From NCBI GenBank assembly GCA_947044365.1, contig OX345636.1, positions 54,849,746 to 54,913,745 of the forward strand: a stretch of DNA of 64,000 nucleotides, in the 5' to 3' direction. Source of the DNA: Petrosia ficiformis. Taxonomy: Eukaryota; Porifera; Demospongiae; Haplosclerida; Petrosiidae. The notes under the pieces were generated by a model. It worked only from the letters and a program-made list of their open reading frames with translations, was not told where the DNA came from and made no database searches. Both the position numbers and the translations under genes were made by a program. Every line of letters begins with the position of its first letter. Position 1 is the first letter of the stretch. Shown piece after piece: positions 1 through 10,130 of the stretch.

Positions 1-85
1 TCATACTTTCATGTTTGTACACTTAATGCTAGCATTTCACACGTCTCTTTAAAATTACGACTTACGACTTTCATCCAGGAAGCAT
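1..85 (+). repeat. Fragment of reverse-transcriptase repeat
   Basis: These 85 bases are almost identical to 8503-8586 and resemble 11408-11489, which lie in the palm region of the two dead reverse-transcriptase copies further right. The similarity stops abruptly at about 85-86, where a different sequence (the coiled-coil reading frame on the minus strand) begins. It is a third, truncated copy of that retroelement. Confidence 0.75.
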
Positions 86-442
86 ATGTGACCGTCTACG
101 CGTTATTATTTTATCTTCAACACTCCTTTCAACACCACTAGTTGTAATCTTTATCTTTTGTTCATCAACAACTTTCTGTAGATTAGCAATTTTCTTTACT
201 AAAGTTTTATTCTCTTTCAAAGCTTTTTCGTGAAGGTTAATGAGTTTATTGGCTGCACTCTTTGAAAACACACTTTCATCTTTTGATTTCTTCTTTGGAA
301 TACCACTAGGAATATCTTCTAAAAGCCTTTTAGTAGCTTTAGCTAAAGCTTTAGTAGTCAACCCTTTTTTAGTAGCCATTTTGATAATCCAACCAAAAAA
401 ATTAAATCTCTTAATCACTTTGTTAATCATTTTGTTAATCAT
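71..442 (-). CDS. Hypothetical lysine-rich coiled-coil protein, probably truncated
   Basis: This is an open frame of 123 codons from an ATG at 442. An ATG at 379 (residue 22, beginning MATKKGLTTKALAKATKRLL) looks the more natural start, because the stretch before it reads through TTAATCAT-type repeat DNA. The protein is basic at its N terminus, with a PKKKSK cluster that could be a nuclear localisation signal. A heptad-rich segment follows at about residues 58-95 (NKLINLHEKALKENKTLVKK region) that should form a coiled coil. The last residues are encoded inside the reverse-transcriptase repeat at 71-85, so the natural C terminus has been replaced at a rearrangement junction. I do not recognise the family. 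It could be the remains of a transposon accessory protein. Function is unknown. Confidence 0.4.
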   Translation of the reverse strand: MINKMINKVIKRFNFFGWIIKMATKKGLTTKALAKATKRLLEDIPSGIPKKKSKDESVFSKSAANKLINLHEKALKENKTLVKKIANLQKVVDEQKIKITTSGVERSVEDKIITRRRSHMLPG

Positions 443-972
443 TACTTTATATATATATATTACATTATATATATATATATTACATTATATATATATATAT
501 ATATTACATTATATATATATATTACTTTATACATATATATTACTTTATTTTAAATAGTAATAATTTATATAATAGTAATATATATATATATAGTAATATA
601 TATATATATAGTAATATATATATATATATAGTAATATATTACTATATAGTAATATATATACATATATATATAGTAATATATTAAGGATTGTGATTAAGAT
701 TATGATTAAGCTTTTTTTTTTTTTATCTAACACGTGGACAAAATAAAATAAATTACTTAATCACAATTCTTAATCACATTCTTAATCACTTGTTAATCAC
801 TGATCAATCAAAAAAAAATTTATTCAATAATCACTATTCTTAATCACATTCTTAATCACTGTTGTTAATTAATACTATTATTATTATTTATTATGTATTA
901 TTTATTATTTTGTAAGTAAACATGTACATGTATGCTAAAAACTTGTATAAACACAGGACCTTAATCAATCTA
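443..972. repeat. AT microsatellite flanked by TTAATCAC repeats
   Basis: From about 450 to 690 there are alternating TA tracts separated by TTACATTA or TAGTAATA spacers. The left and right halves are roughly reverse complements, so the block is an imperfect palindrome. On either side are short repeats of the type CTTAATCACATT: 410-445 and 757-870 on the plus strand, and inverted at 684-711. Reading frames in this block are simple-sequence artefacts. No gene is seen. Confidence 0.7.
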
Positions 973-1032
973 TTAGCACTCTATTAATCAGGTATGACCT
1001 CCGGAGGTCATACTTGATTAATAGAGTGCTAA
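973..1032. repeat. 60-bp near-perfect palindrome
   Basis: The two 30-base arms meet at CCTCC|GGAGG with no loop and differ at one position (C versus T in the GGTATGA / TCATACT part). The palindrome begins TTAGCACTC and ends GAGTGCTAA, and is flanked by TA on both sides. It could be the remnant of a minimal foldback element with a TA target duplication, or a cruciform-forming site. Confidence 0.8.
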
Positions 1033-1035
1033 TAA

Positions 1036-1611
1036 AACATTTAGGCCCAATAATTATACCCCCAGGTGGGTGTGGCTTCCAAAAAATACAGAATTGAACC
1101 AGATTGTATGCACCAAGAAGCTTGCAAGACTAGAAACTGATTGGAGTAGCATCCGCCCACGGAAAAGACTACAACCTTAAGGTTGGTGGAGGGGCGGTGG
1201 GTGGGAAACAATGGCGGGGTAACTGTAGTTGCTCTCTGAGAAAGATCGGAGTTTGATAGTGCCTAGAAAGGTAGATTTTATGGTTTCAGTGAAAAGCTAC
1301 AGAATTCAGCTTTCTTCAGCCTTTTGTAACTATAAAAGTAAAATGAATTTTCAGAAAATGGCTTTATTTGTTTTCTCAAAATGCATTGTACTTGGTGCAC
1401 GCCATGATTGGTGGGCGTGGCTTTCTTGATTTTGTACTTATTACGATTGCAAAAATGGACATTTTTCCAACACTCTCTGTCTTCCAGACAAATATAAAGA
1501 TCATCAGAAGATATGAAGGTTGCTATTACACCAGGTTAGAGTCATATTATATAATATTCTATTTTGAAACTGATTGGAGTCGCATCCGCCCACTCCCTAG
1601 TACCACCTTAA
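1036..1611 (+). mobile_element. Composite TTAA-bounded non-autonomous DNA element
   Basis: There are two blocks. Block P (1036-1180) ends ..GACTACAACC at a TTAA. Block Q (1177-1611) starts TTAA-GGTTGG and ends CTAGTACCACC-TTAA. Both blocks recur at 15311-15926. There P keeps its direction but Q is reversed, and the pair is enclosed by TTAAGGTGGTAC and its inverse. The motif GCATCCGCCCAC is shared by the P and Q ends, consistent with terminal inverted repeats of about 36 bp. TTAA boundaries suggest piggyBac-type mobilisation (inference). No coding capacity is seen; the short frames inside are incidental. Confidence 0.6.
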
Positions 1612-2109
1612 CTCTATCATGGTCACTACATGTAATTATTGAATGCACTGTAGTACAGAACTGTCACAAATGTGATTGGAAAAAAGCATGTTCAATTTTT
1701 ATTCACAGATACTTAATATTTTGAAATTTGGAGGATAGATATTATAGCTTGAATCACATGCATAAAATACTATATGGGGAGCAAAAAAGTGATCATCAAT
1801 GGCAAAAAGCTTAGAGGCAGCTCAATATTGTAGCACCCACTAACTCAATTGTACTTGTTTTCAAACAGTGATTTAACAGCGATAGTCTTCAAAGAATAGG
1901 AGTTGTCTCCATGTACTCATTTGTTGTTAACATCTTCTGAAGTGATGAAACTACAACAGTGAGTTATATAAATTTAAAACACTAACGTTTTAGAAAACAA
2001 CATTATTGTATTTTTTTGTACATTTTGAAATCTGCTAGTAACTTTTTAATATTACAATTTACAGTAACCTTCTAGCTCTGCCTATGGCAGGCAAGGTTTA
2101 ATACAATCA
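1612..2109. other. No recognisable feature
   Basis: This is AT-rich unique-looking sequence between the TTAA element and the exon array of the pogo-like gene. I see no credible coding, RNA or repeat structure in it. Confidence 0.5.
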
Positions 2110-2800
2110 CTGAGGAATTAATTAAAACTTCCCACTCACCAACAACCTTCTTTCTGCCTCTTGGCTTTTTCTCAATCACTTCCCTAGGAAGGTCTACAAG
2201 AAATTAAGAATTCAATAATTGTATATATCAGATTCAATCAAATACTCATCTACCTTCTGTTTCCCTCTGAATTTTACAATCTATTATTGGGTTGGTACAT
2301 GCAAAATAGCCAGGGGATTAATTAAAACATTTCACTACCTTCTTTCTGCCTCTTGGCTTTTTCTCATCAATCACTTCACTAGGGAGGTCTACAAGAAATT
2401 AAGAATTCAATAATTGTATCAGATTCAATCAAATACTCATCTACCTTCTGTTTCACTCTGAACTTTACAATCTATTATTGGGTAGGTACATGCAAAATAG
2501 CCAGGGGATTAATTAAAACATTTCACTACCTTCTTTCTTTTTCTCATCAATCATTTCACTAGGGAGGTCTACAAGAAATTAAGAATTCAATAATTGTATC
2601 AGATTCAATCAAATACTCATCTACCTTCTGTTTCACTCTGAACTTTACAATCTATTATTGGGTTGGTACATGCAAAATAGCCAGGGGATTAATTAAAACA
2701 TTTCACTACCTTCTTTCTTTTTCTCATCAATCACTTCACTAGGGAGGTCTACAAGAAATTAAGAACTCATTAATTGTATCAAATCCAATCAAACATTCCT
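2110..2800 (-). repeat. Tandem array of small AT-hook-like exons
   Basis: A unit of 180-191 bp is repeated about four times; the shared CCAGGGGATTAATTAAAAC motif lies at about 2310, 2501 and 2681. Read on the minus strand, each unit holds an acceptor (CTTAATTTCTTGTAG), a short exon and a donor (GTAGTG or GTGAGT). Proposed exons are 2140-2193, 2339-2388, 2530-2568 and 2710-2748. The two distal exons encode a core KKPRGRKKVV, an AT-hook-like minor-groove binding motif. The two proximal ones lack the PRGR core through an 11-base deletion. The array continues the reading frame of the pogo-like transposase gene upstream (3' exon 2881-2970). It could give alternative C termini if the gene were expressed. 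Confidence 0.6.
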
Positions 2801-2880
2801 TGTCACTCGGAACTTCAAAACTAAATGTGTACTTGCATACATTCACAGGTATTAATCAGCTTAAATGTAAATGTACTTAC

Positions 2881-5227
2881 CAGCCATCTTCTTGCCATCT
2901 GACTTTGTTGGTGATATAAGAGTAGGAAACAGAAATGGAAGACAAATGTCATCACCACTTAATTCTTGGTCTAGAAAAAGAATTGCATTTGAAATTTATG
3001 ATTTACTATAAATATATTCATGAAATCTGAATCTGGTGAAACTTAATTGGCAACAGATTGCTGATGGAAGACTTATTGTAACAGAACAATATCTATACTT
3101 TTACTTTTACTGATTTCAACTCTCCTTTTAAAAGCAAAAAAAATGCCCTTATTTATACAGAACAAAAAATCTTCTAGAACATTCTAGACATGACCTATCT
3201 AAATTAAAGAAAAAACAAGAACCTTCCAGAAACTAATCAAAGAGGTGACAAAGTATGATATCACCACTGTAATGATATAGAACCAATAAATGATTTTTAA
3301 AACATATATATTCAACATAAACTAATATATATATACATCCTTATCCAATGAACCGATCCTTGACACTTATCAAGCAAGTTTAAATAAATAAATACTTGCA
3401 TCTTAACTTCATACTGAGTATATGCATTGCTTTTTATTGCAATGTACTGTTGTCATAGTTATTTTTTCTCATTGACATATAAGTTGATAAAAAAATGTGA
3501 TTTGGAAGTAGCCATGAAGTATTAGTGGTTACAACTTTAGGAAATGAATGTACGTACAACTTACCAGTTTTACTGCATTTCTTTGACTTTAACAAGTTGC
3601 TTTGAGCTCTTTTTCTAGCCCTTTCTGCTTTAATCCTTAACTTCTCCTGTTTCTCTTTTTCCTTAGCTTCAATTTGCTGTAAATTTTCTGAACTAGTCAG
3701 TATACGACAAGAATTGTTTTGTTCAATCACAGCAGGTGGTGGAGGAATTGGACATTTTATTAACTAATCAAATGAGCTCTGCCATAAGCTTGGTTGGTAA
3801 CTGTCGATTGTGGATTCTGAAAGAGGTGAAACTGATTATTTTGCAATTATACCCATTCATTATCAGATATATACATCACTCCAATCTAAGTGAGATTCCA
3901 CTGTTTCTTCTTCTGAGTATACAGGACTTTCGATTACTTTTGACGTTGAAATCCGTAGTTTTACAGGTGTATATAGTGGAATATATGATATCCCTGTTTC
4001 AATAGACAGGATAAGTGCAGAATCAATTGGAAGTTTGATGGAATCTCAGACTCTGTTAAATGGAAAAATTCCCATTGTACGAAAGTCAGAAAGGATATTC
4101 CTTGGAGTCATAGCTTGAACCCAAGCTTCACTGAATAGAACTGAAAAATTGTACCTGTTGACCACAACTCCTGGATTTTTCATTATGAATTTATGGCAAA
4201 CATCCCTCCAAGCCAGTTTTAAAGGTCCAAATACTCCCTTATCAAGAGGTTGCGTGAGGTGTGTTGTATTCGGAGGAAATGTGAATAATATTACTTTCTC
4301 CTTCAGGGCATACCGGATAGTTTCAGGGCTACAATGTGATGAATGCCCATCCATAAGTAGGAGGAGTGGGTGGGATGTTGGGGCATATTTAACAAAATGC
4401 TGGGTAAACCATAGGTGAAATAACTCCTGATCAATCCACCCTTTTGATGACAGCCCATACACTGTCCCTGGTATCTCACCTATGGTGAGATCAGGACTCA
4501 ATGTCTTCCGGTCCCATATTATCATAGGAGGCAAGCACTGTCCCCCAGCACTTACCCATCCAATTATCGTGATTGACCCTTTGAACCACTTGATATATGC
4601 GAAGGGTTCTTTATTCCACGTTTGTGGATTGTTTTGAGTGGTTTGGGGTCATATGGCATTCCACTTTCGTGAATTTTGAAAATTTGACACGGGTGACTAA
4701 GTCAATTATTTTGTTCTAATGTATCTTCAAGAATAAATATTGAAATTGTTATTTACAATCTCCCAGTCAGATGCCTTAGCTCATGAAATTGAAAGTGTGG
4801 AAGCAGTTCGTAGAACCAGCTCTGGGTGCCTTTAAGAAAAGCTTTCCCACCATCCATTAGTTACATATTTGTGGATGCCACGTGAACATAGAAGCCATTC
4901 AACAATGGCAATGACTTCTTTACGAGTACGTCCATACCCAATAGCTGAGGATCTTGTCATAAATGTGACGAGCTCTTCCTTCTCTGTAATGTATGACGGT
5001 GGACCACTTTTTGTGCCTGGTAAAACTTTACCACTAATTCTGTCACCCAATGTACTCTTGGGTACTCCATATACACAAGCAGCTTTTCTAATACTCATTC
5101 CATCGTGAATAACAGCTTTCATCGCTTGCTCCATGTTGACATGTGTCCAAACTTTGTAATGTGTCTGATGGGGATTTATTTGATGGTATCCTACTTCAGA
5201 TGAAGTGTATCTTCTGCGAGATACCAA
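2881..5227 (-). pseudogene. Decayed pogo/Tigger (jerky)-type transposase gene
   Basis: On the minus strand, 4832-5227 encodes a psq/CENP-B-type helix-turn-helix (SIRKAACVYGVPKSTLGDRI). 4046-4700 encodes the DDE domain, with LLLMDGHSSH carrying the second catalytic Asp and TTHLTQPLDKGVFGPLKLAW carrying the third. The first catalytic site reads HESGMP where family members have DETGMP, so the first Asp is lost. A frameshift and a TGA lie between HTH and DDE (about 4780-4845), and another TGA follows FPFNRV at about 4046. A lysine-rich helix (3565-3730) then reaches a clean donor at 3564. Exon 2881-2970 continues in phase and leads into the AT-hook exon array. The start is uncertain, because the 5227 codon is TTG and an ATG lies within the HTH (MEQAMKAV). 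No longer a functional transposase. Confidence 0.8.
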
Positions 5228-5584
5228 GACTCATTCCAGAAGTGGTGGATAATATGGCTGCATAACACATATCAGAACCTACCATTGGAATAAGTGAAAG
5301 TTTGCAATACATTAATACATGTACTTAATTCTTGCCCGTACCTAATAGTTATATATGTGTGTGTCATATATGTGTAGTTAAGAAAATTAAGAAAGTTGAA
5401 TCATTCTGAGGTTAGATCAAATAATTGGCAAGGCAAGTAAAAGAATGTGTACTAGAGCTACAGAGGAGCTTTTGGGAAAACAGATTATAAAAACCCTACT
5501 ATTATAATCATTTCATGAAAGTCATCAGCAATGGTCACCACACAGCAATCATAGGGATAATTTTTTCTCCAAAACTTAAGTTTC
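5228..5584. other. No recognisable feature
   Basis: This is the 5' flank of the pogo-like gene. It includes a short TATATGTGTGTGT-rich stretch near 5345 and nothing that reads as a gene. Confidence 0.4.
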
Positions 5585-5800
5585 TTTCCTAATTAATTAA
5601 AACTTCCCATTTATCAACAACCTTCTTTCTGCCTCTTGGTTTTTTCTCATCAATCACTTCACTAGAATTCAATAATTGTATTAGGTTCAATCAAATACTC
5701 ATCCACCTTCTGTTTCACTCTGAACTTTACAATCTACTATTGGGTAGGTGTATATATAGAATAGCCAGGGGATAAATTAAAACATTTTACTGCCTCTTGG
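5585..5800 (-). repeat. Detached copy of the AT-hook exon unit
   Basis: It matches the 2110-2800 repeat unit, including TAATTAATTAAAAC, the CCTTCTTTCTGCCTCTTGG exon core and ATTGGGTAGGT. It lies upstream of the transposase instead of downstream, and lost the AGGGAGGTCTACAAG acceptor part by a small deletion. It is too altered to be a working exon. Confidence 0.7.
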
Positions 5801-5827
5801 TCACCACGTGTTCTGCATTGAGCGATA

Positions 5828-6676
5828 GTCTCGCGAGCCAGCCCCTTCGCTTGAGGAGGAAGGGTCTGTGAACTGCCTACAAGCTACTGAGCTTTTTGGA
5901 CTTCTGGCGACATGTATGACGGAGTGATCACGTGCAACTAACCACTGGCGCCAATATACTTTGAATTCAAAAAAAATGACATCTTGCGCCATATATATAC
6001 TTTGAATTCAAAAAAAATACATCTTGCGAAAGAAAACGCTGCAGTGCCTATGACTTGACTATTGGCAGTATTAGCAATTGAAATAGGTGTACCCATAGAA
6101 TGCTGATTTCGCTGAAGTTGTGCCAACAGACTAGCTAACAGAAGATTAGCCATCTTGCAGAGAGTGTAGAGTGATTTGAACTGATTTCTGGTAAAGTTGT
6201 CAGTGTTCGTAAAAGTATTGCAATGGCCAAAAAGTTAACTTTGCCGGCGTTCTGACAGCTGTCTTTTATGGTTCTTGTGTTGGCAACTACAGGTTCAGTT
6301 ACAAAACTCAGAACAGGTTTTATGCTGGACGTATCATTTCTGCTGAAGTTGATAGAGATAAGAAACATCAAGTCGGTATATAGTGTAACACTGAACTCAG
6401 TATGTTTTAGCGCATGCAGAGATACTGAAATGTAAGCTGACTAACTTCTCAGTAAGTATACATTCAGAATACTTGCAACTGACTTACTCTGTTCTTTCAT
6501 TCAACAATCACTACTGTTTTTTTTTCCACAAGAACGCCTTGGCAATCGCTATATAGCAACGTTATACAACATGACGTCATTCAATAATTACAACCCGAAA
6601 AACAAGTTGCTTGCTGGCAGTTAACTACATGTAGACCCTTCCTCTGCAAGCGAAGGGGCTGGCTTGTTCAAAGACT
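5828..6676. mobile_element. MITE-like element with ~40-bp inverted ends
   Basis: The left end contains GAGCCAGCCCCTTCGCTTGA then GGAAGGGTCTG. The right end contains the reverse complement, AGACCCTTCCTCTGCAAGCG then AAGGGGCTGGCTTG. The interior (about 850 bp) has a roughly 41-bp tandem duplication at 5950-6030 (TATACTTTGAATTCAAAAAA repeated). Minus-strand frames at 5801-6371 overlap the element and its duplication and are not supported as genes. Confidence 0.65.
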
Positions 6677-7261
6677 CACGTGAGCCTGTCGGTGTGAGCA
6701 TAAACATTATTATAATTTATACTTCATTGTTTTATATATATATACTTTATCTACGTTTTAGTAACTTAAATAATTATGTCTTGCATAATAATGTTCTTTT
6801 GAATACCTCTCAATGCAACCATTTTGAAGTCCATGTCTGTGCGTCCGTAAGTTTGTCCGATCTTCAATGTTTTTGGACAGTGCCTATTTTGCCCTCGTGC
6901 AGAAACTCTACACAGCTTCAGCCGGCAGGAAAGTAGCAAGGTATTATACTATAGCAGTTGTATCCTAGCGTATGTGGTTTGAGAGCTCTTCGACTGTAGT
7001 AAGTAAAATATAGTGTCCAAATATACCTGGTGGCTGATTATTCACTTCAATTGAATCCAGATTCATGTAGGAGCCACTATAACACTATCTACTATATATA
7101 ACTATTATTATCAATTCAAATCAAAAACATTTAAGAAATATATACAGCAGCAATGAATGTAATGTGATTGATTATATACATACAATAATTATTGTTTCAT
7201 TTGTTTCTTTAAAAGTGCCTAATATTTGAATAAACCTTGCTGCACTCCTGCCTTGGTTCAG

Positions 7262-7756
7262 TTAGGTATACGACATACCAACCACATCAACACGTACAAC
7301 TTTGAAGCGGGAATATTGATCAGCAGTAGTTTTGGCAGCTTCCACCGGGTTTTTACTACCACGATTTATACGACTCCAGAACTTGTTATTGTCAGCCAGA
7401 AGTGTTATTACTCCAGATGAATACTTACTTACTTTGAAGTGGCAATACTTATCAATAGTAGTCTTAGCTGCTTCAATTGCATCTATGCCGTTCCTGGTTA
7501 TGCGACTCAGGTACTTCCCATTGTCAGCTTTGAATGCATATTCCCAATCACTGATTTTGATTACTTCGAACACACAATATTGATCAATGCTTGATTTTAC
7601 AACCTCAATGGCTTGTACACCATTGCGAGTGTAACGACTTAGGTACAGGCCTGTGTCTCCTTGGAGCACAATATTCTGTACATCCAAAGCACCACTAGAA
7701 CTGGCGTAAGTGGTAGAGACAGTAGTTGCCAATAGAAGAATCACTGCAGCAAACAT
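7262..7756 (-). CDS. Secreted beta-trefoil (fascin/agglutinin-like) protein
   Basis: This is a single-exon frame of 164 codons starting at ATG 7756. A TATA box about 41-48 bp upstream supports this start. Residues 1-19 (MFAAVILLLATTVSTTYAS) form a typical signal peptide. Three similar blocks of about 43 residues follow, with cores LYLSRYTRNGVQAIE, KYLSRITRNGIDAIEAAKTT and KFWSRINRGSKNPVEAAKTT. Each ends in a DQY/DKY-x-x-F-x-V motif. Three repeats with a G/N-x-(Y/F)-(L/W)-S-R turn and a terminal F-x-V strand are the pattern of a beta-trefoil of the fascin/agglutinin kind, a fold used for carbohydrate or actin binding. The secretion signal favours an extracellular lectin-like role, which is inference. 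Cysteines are few (in repeats 1 and 2). The frame is intact, unlike everything around it, and it is absent from duplication unit 2. Confidence 0.75.
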   Translation of the reverse strand: MFAAVILLLATTVSTTYASSSGALDVQNIVLQGDTGLYLSRYTRNGVQAIEVVKSSIDQYCVFEVIKISDWEYAFKADNGKYLSRITRNGIDAIEAAKTTIDKYCHFKVSKYSSGVITLLADNNKFWSRINRGSKNPVEAAKTTADQYSRFKVVRVDVVGMSYT

Positions 7757-7796
7757 GGTGACCAGCTGTGATGGAACTGCATTGGAGAGATGCTTA

Positions 7797-7803
7797 TTTT
7801 ATA
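7797..7803 (-). promoter_or_regulatory. TATA box of the beta-trefoil gene
   Basis: On the minus strand the sequence reads CTATAAAATAAGC, 41-48 bp before the ATG at 7756, leaving room for a short leader. The spacing is right for a core promoter. No other initiator was identified. Confidence 0.5.
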
Positions 7804-7849
7804 GTATTATATACACGTGTAGGTAGACAACTAGACAAACTTAAAGTAC

Positions 7850-8090
7850 TCATGTACTATTGATTAGGAACATAATAATTGTTTTACTTACTGTTATAAA
7901 CATGTTTATTATGTTTCTAATTGAAAGTACACATGTACTATTCATTAGAAACATAATAATTATTTTACAGTCCATTATAAACATGTTTATTAATTGAAAG
8001 TACACATGTAATATCCGCTAAGAACATAAAATGGTTTTTGTTTCCGTTATAAACATGTTTATTATTGAAAGTACTCATGTTACAATAAGT
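7850..8090. repeat. Minisatellite of AAGTACACATGTA / TATAAACATGTTTATT units
   Basis: Units of about 60-76 bp contain ATTGAAAGTACACATGTA and TATAAACATGTTTATTA and repeat three to four times. The same block is found in duplication unit 2 at about 10755-10950. The units are internally self-complementary. Confidence 0.65.
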
Positions 8091-9016
8091 TTGTTTTGGT
8101 TACTGCAGATAAAGCAATTAACAATGTTATAATAGTATGTAACAAGTATTATGGAGATGGTTCTTGATGCACTTAATGCCATACAGACCTGTTTTAAAGA
8201 TAGTGCTAATATTGCACATATAATTTTCAAACATGTGAAGTACATGAATAAGAATGGCATCAAAGTAGAAACTAACATGCCATCCTTTTACTGGCTACCT
8301 AAAGTACACAAAAATCCTTACCGAAAACGATTTATTGCTCATTCACATAAATATACCACTTAGGCATTATCTAAACTTTTCTCACCACATGTTTTATTAC
8401 TATAATAAAACCTGTATTAACTGTTTTTGGATAATTAATAATTCACAATAGGTCTTTGACAAGCTGCACAAAATTAATCACTTTTCTAAAGCAAAACATT
8501 TTCATACTTTCATGTTTGTACACTTAATGCTAGCATTTCACACGTCTCTTTAAAATTACGACTTACGACTTTCATCCAGGAAGCATAATAGAGTTAGTGA
8601 TTGCATATATCTTGTTGTAAATAAGTTTGATAAAGCATATTGGTCAGACATACCATCTAAATCAAGTTATAGCAAAAATATTAAACAGTATAAACTCATA
8701 GAAATGCTGGAATTCTTGATAGATAACATTTATATTAGAGTAGGTAAAGACATATTTAGGCAGCAAGTAGGAATTCCAATGGGTCCTGATTGTGCTCTTT
8801 TATTTATTCTTGTTCTATTTTTAATACAACTATATGAAAGATCTTGTCAAAAACAATACACATTTAGCTAAACAGTTATCTTACACTATCAGATATATTG
8901 ATGATCCTTTAACATTAAATAATAATAGATTTATAGCAGTTATCCCTAACATATATTCTCCTGAGTTAGAAGTCCAAAGAACTACTGAGAGTCTTACTAT
9001 GCTATATCCTATTTAG
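8090..9016 (+). pseudogene. Dead reverse transcriptase, copy A (Penelope-like?)
   Basis: In broken frames the stretch reads: VTADKAINNV near 8098; FYWLPKVHKNPYRKRFIAHS at 8285-8345; a palm segment corresponding to FDVCTLNASISHVSL near 8510; RQQVGIPMGPDC near 8765; and YTIRYIDDPLTLNNN near 8885. These match, in order, the motifs of a reverse transcriptase with GIPMGTDCAP and RYIDDL signatures. Penelope-like elements carry such motifs, but I cannot fix the clade. Stops follow the HKYTT motif and frameshifts break the palm. YIDDP replaces the usual YIDDL. It is not functional. Confidence 0.75.
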
Positions 9017-9268
9017 ATTGCTGATTGTTATTTTTCTAAGCCATAGTGGCTGATTGTTATTTTTCCAAGCCAGGGTGGCTTTAATATTTTCTAAACCCTG
9101 TGTTTTATGAATTTTCTAAGCCATAGTGGCTGCTTGTTTGTTGTGTTTGTTTCTTAATTGTTTCTACGCCTTTTGCTAGCTTGCTAGGCACATGAATTTT
9201 CATGTATACATATCTATAGAGATGTACACAGAATCTAATGCAATACCATACTGAAACACAACACTCAC

Positions 9269-9490
9269 ATATAAGTTGACTGATCCTTTTGTTGCACTCT
9301 TCTAATTCGTAACATTTCACGAGCAATCGTAATTTTCTGGTCCGCAAATCTTCTTTTCGTATTATACCAGTTGCCTTTCTCCATGTAATTTTAGCACGAG
9401 GATATGACACTTGCAGATTAAGCTCCTGTTTCATCCATACCTTAACACAAGCTAGAGGAGCTTCAACAAAGACTGGACTATGTTGCCAAC
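9269..9490 (-). other. Exon-like conserved block, unknown protein
   Basis: On the minus strand, TTTATTTTAG|GTTGGCAAC gives an acceptor and ACTTAT|GTGAGTG a donor, enclosing 222 nt (74 codons). At least two frames stay open for much of it. One reads PVFVEAPLACVKVWMKQELN and the other ends AREMLRIRRVQQKDQSTY. Unit 2 of the duplication has the same block (about 12185-12400) with a 9-nt deletion that preserves both frames. I do not recognise the product. It may be one exon of a host gene or of the retroelement. Confidence 0.35.
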
Positions 9491-9515
9491 CTAAAATAAA
9501 CATAAGTAAACATTA

Positions 9516-10130
9516 TTGTTGTTTTAGTTTGACAATATAGTCACCACTTTTAGTTATAGTTATCAAACGTTTACACTGCAAAAAAAAGTTAAAATAACTA
9601 ATGTAATGGTTAGTACAGTTGCAAGGATTTAACAATTAGTTGGTTGTTAGGAATACAAACACCTTATACCACAGATACTTTGTACAAATTATATTCAATT
9701 ATACTGAAGTACATGTATTTGTATCTGTCTATCAATAGGTTTTGTTAACCTGCAAACACATAATTTACTTTATACCTTCCAATACTTGGTGCACATTATG
9801 TTATGGAAACATACATGCATGTAGCCATGGACACTATATCCTCTATGGAAAAACTAATTTGAAATCCATGATATTCCAATTTGCAACTGTACTAACCCAA
9901 TAAAATGGTTATTTTAATGATTTATTTTTGCAGTGTAGCTTATATTTAACTAACTAAAATAATATTTGGCTTACTAAAACAGTTTTAGTTTTAGTTTTAG
10001 TTAAGTAATTAAAAGTGTATTTTAGTTAGCCGTAGTTATTGCTAAAGACTTGTAATTTAGTTACAGTTTAGTTAACTACAAGTCACAATGCTTTACTAAA
10101 AGGGATTTTCATAGTTAACTGAAACAACAC
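9516..10130. mobile_element. TAGTTAAC-rich MITE, interrupted by another MITE
   Basis: The ends are GTTGTTTTAGTT and its inverse AACTGAAACAAC. The interior is rich in TTTTAGTT and TAGTTAACTAA. The empty counterpart in unit 2 is 12424-12658. Related copies lie at about 17150-17374 and 56144-56403, the latter with perfect ends. Confidence 0.7.
9574..9935. mobile_element. 362-bp TA-flanked MITE nested in the previous element
   Basis: It starts CACTGCAAAAAAAAGTTAAA and ends with the inverse (TTATTTTTGCAGTG), with roughly 50-bp inverted ends that share GTTAGTACAGTTGCAA. Unit 2 shows the empty site CTTTTAGCTTA, so the insertion duplicated TA (Tc1/mariner-like behaviour). Other copies of the family are at 25442-25858, 35870-37104 (interrupted) and 33237-33295 (one end only). 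Confidence 0.8.

Noticed and set aside
240..733. Open frames on both strands across the AT tracts
   Set aside because: They consist of Ile/Tyr/Leu runs from TA repeats; low complexity, not genes.
2060..2830. Repeat array considered as CRISPR-like
   Set aside because: The units are 180-190 bp and contain splice-bordered exons; there are no short direct repeats with unique spacers, and the DNA is eukaryotic.
5801..6371. Three overlapping minus-strand frames (63-78 codons)
   Set aside because: They lie within or across a MITE and its internal duplication, with no domain or consistent start.
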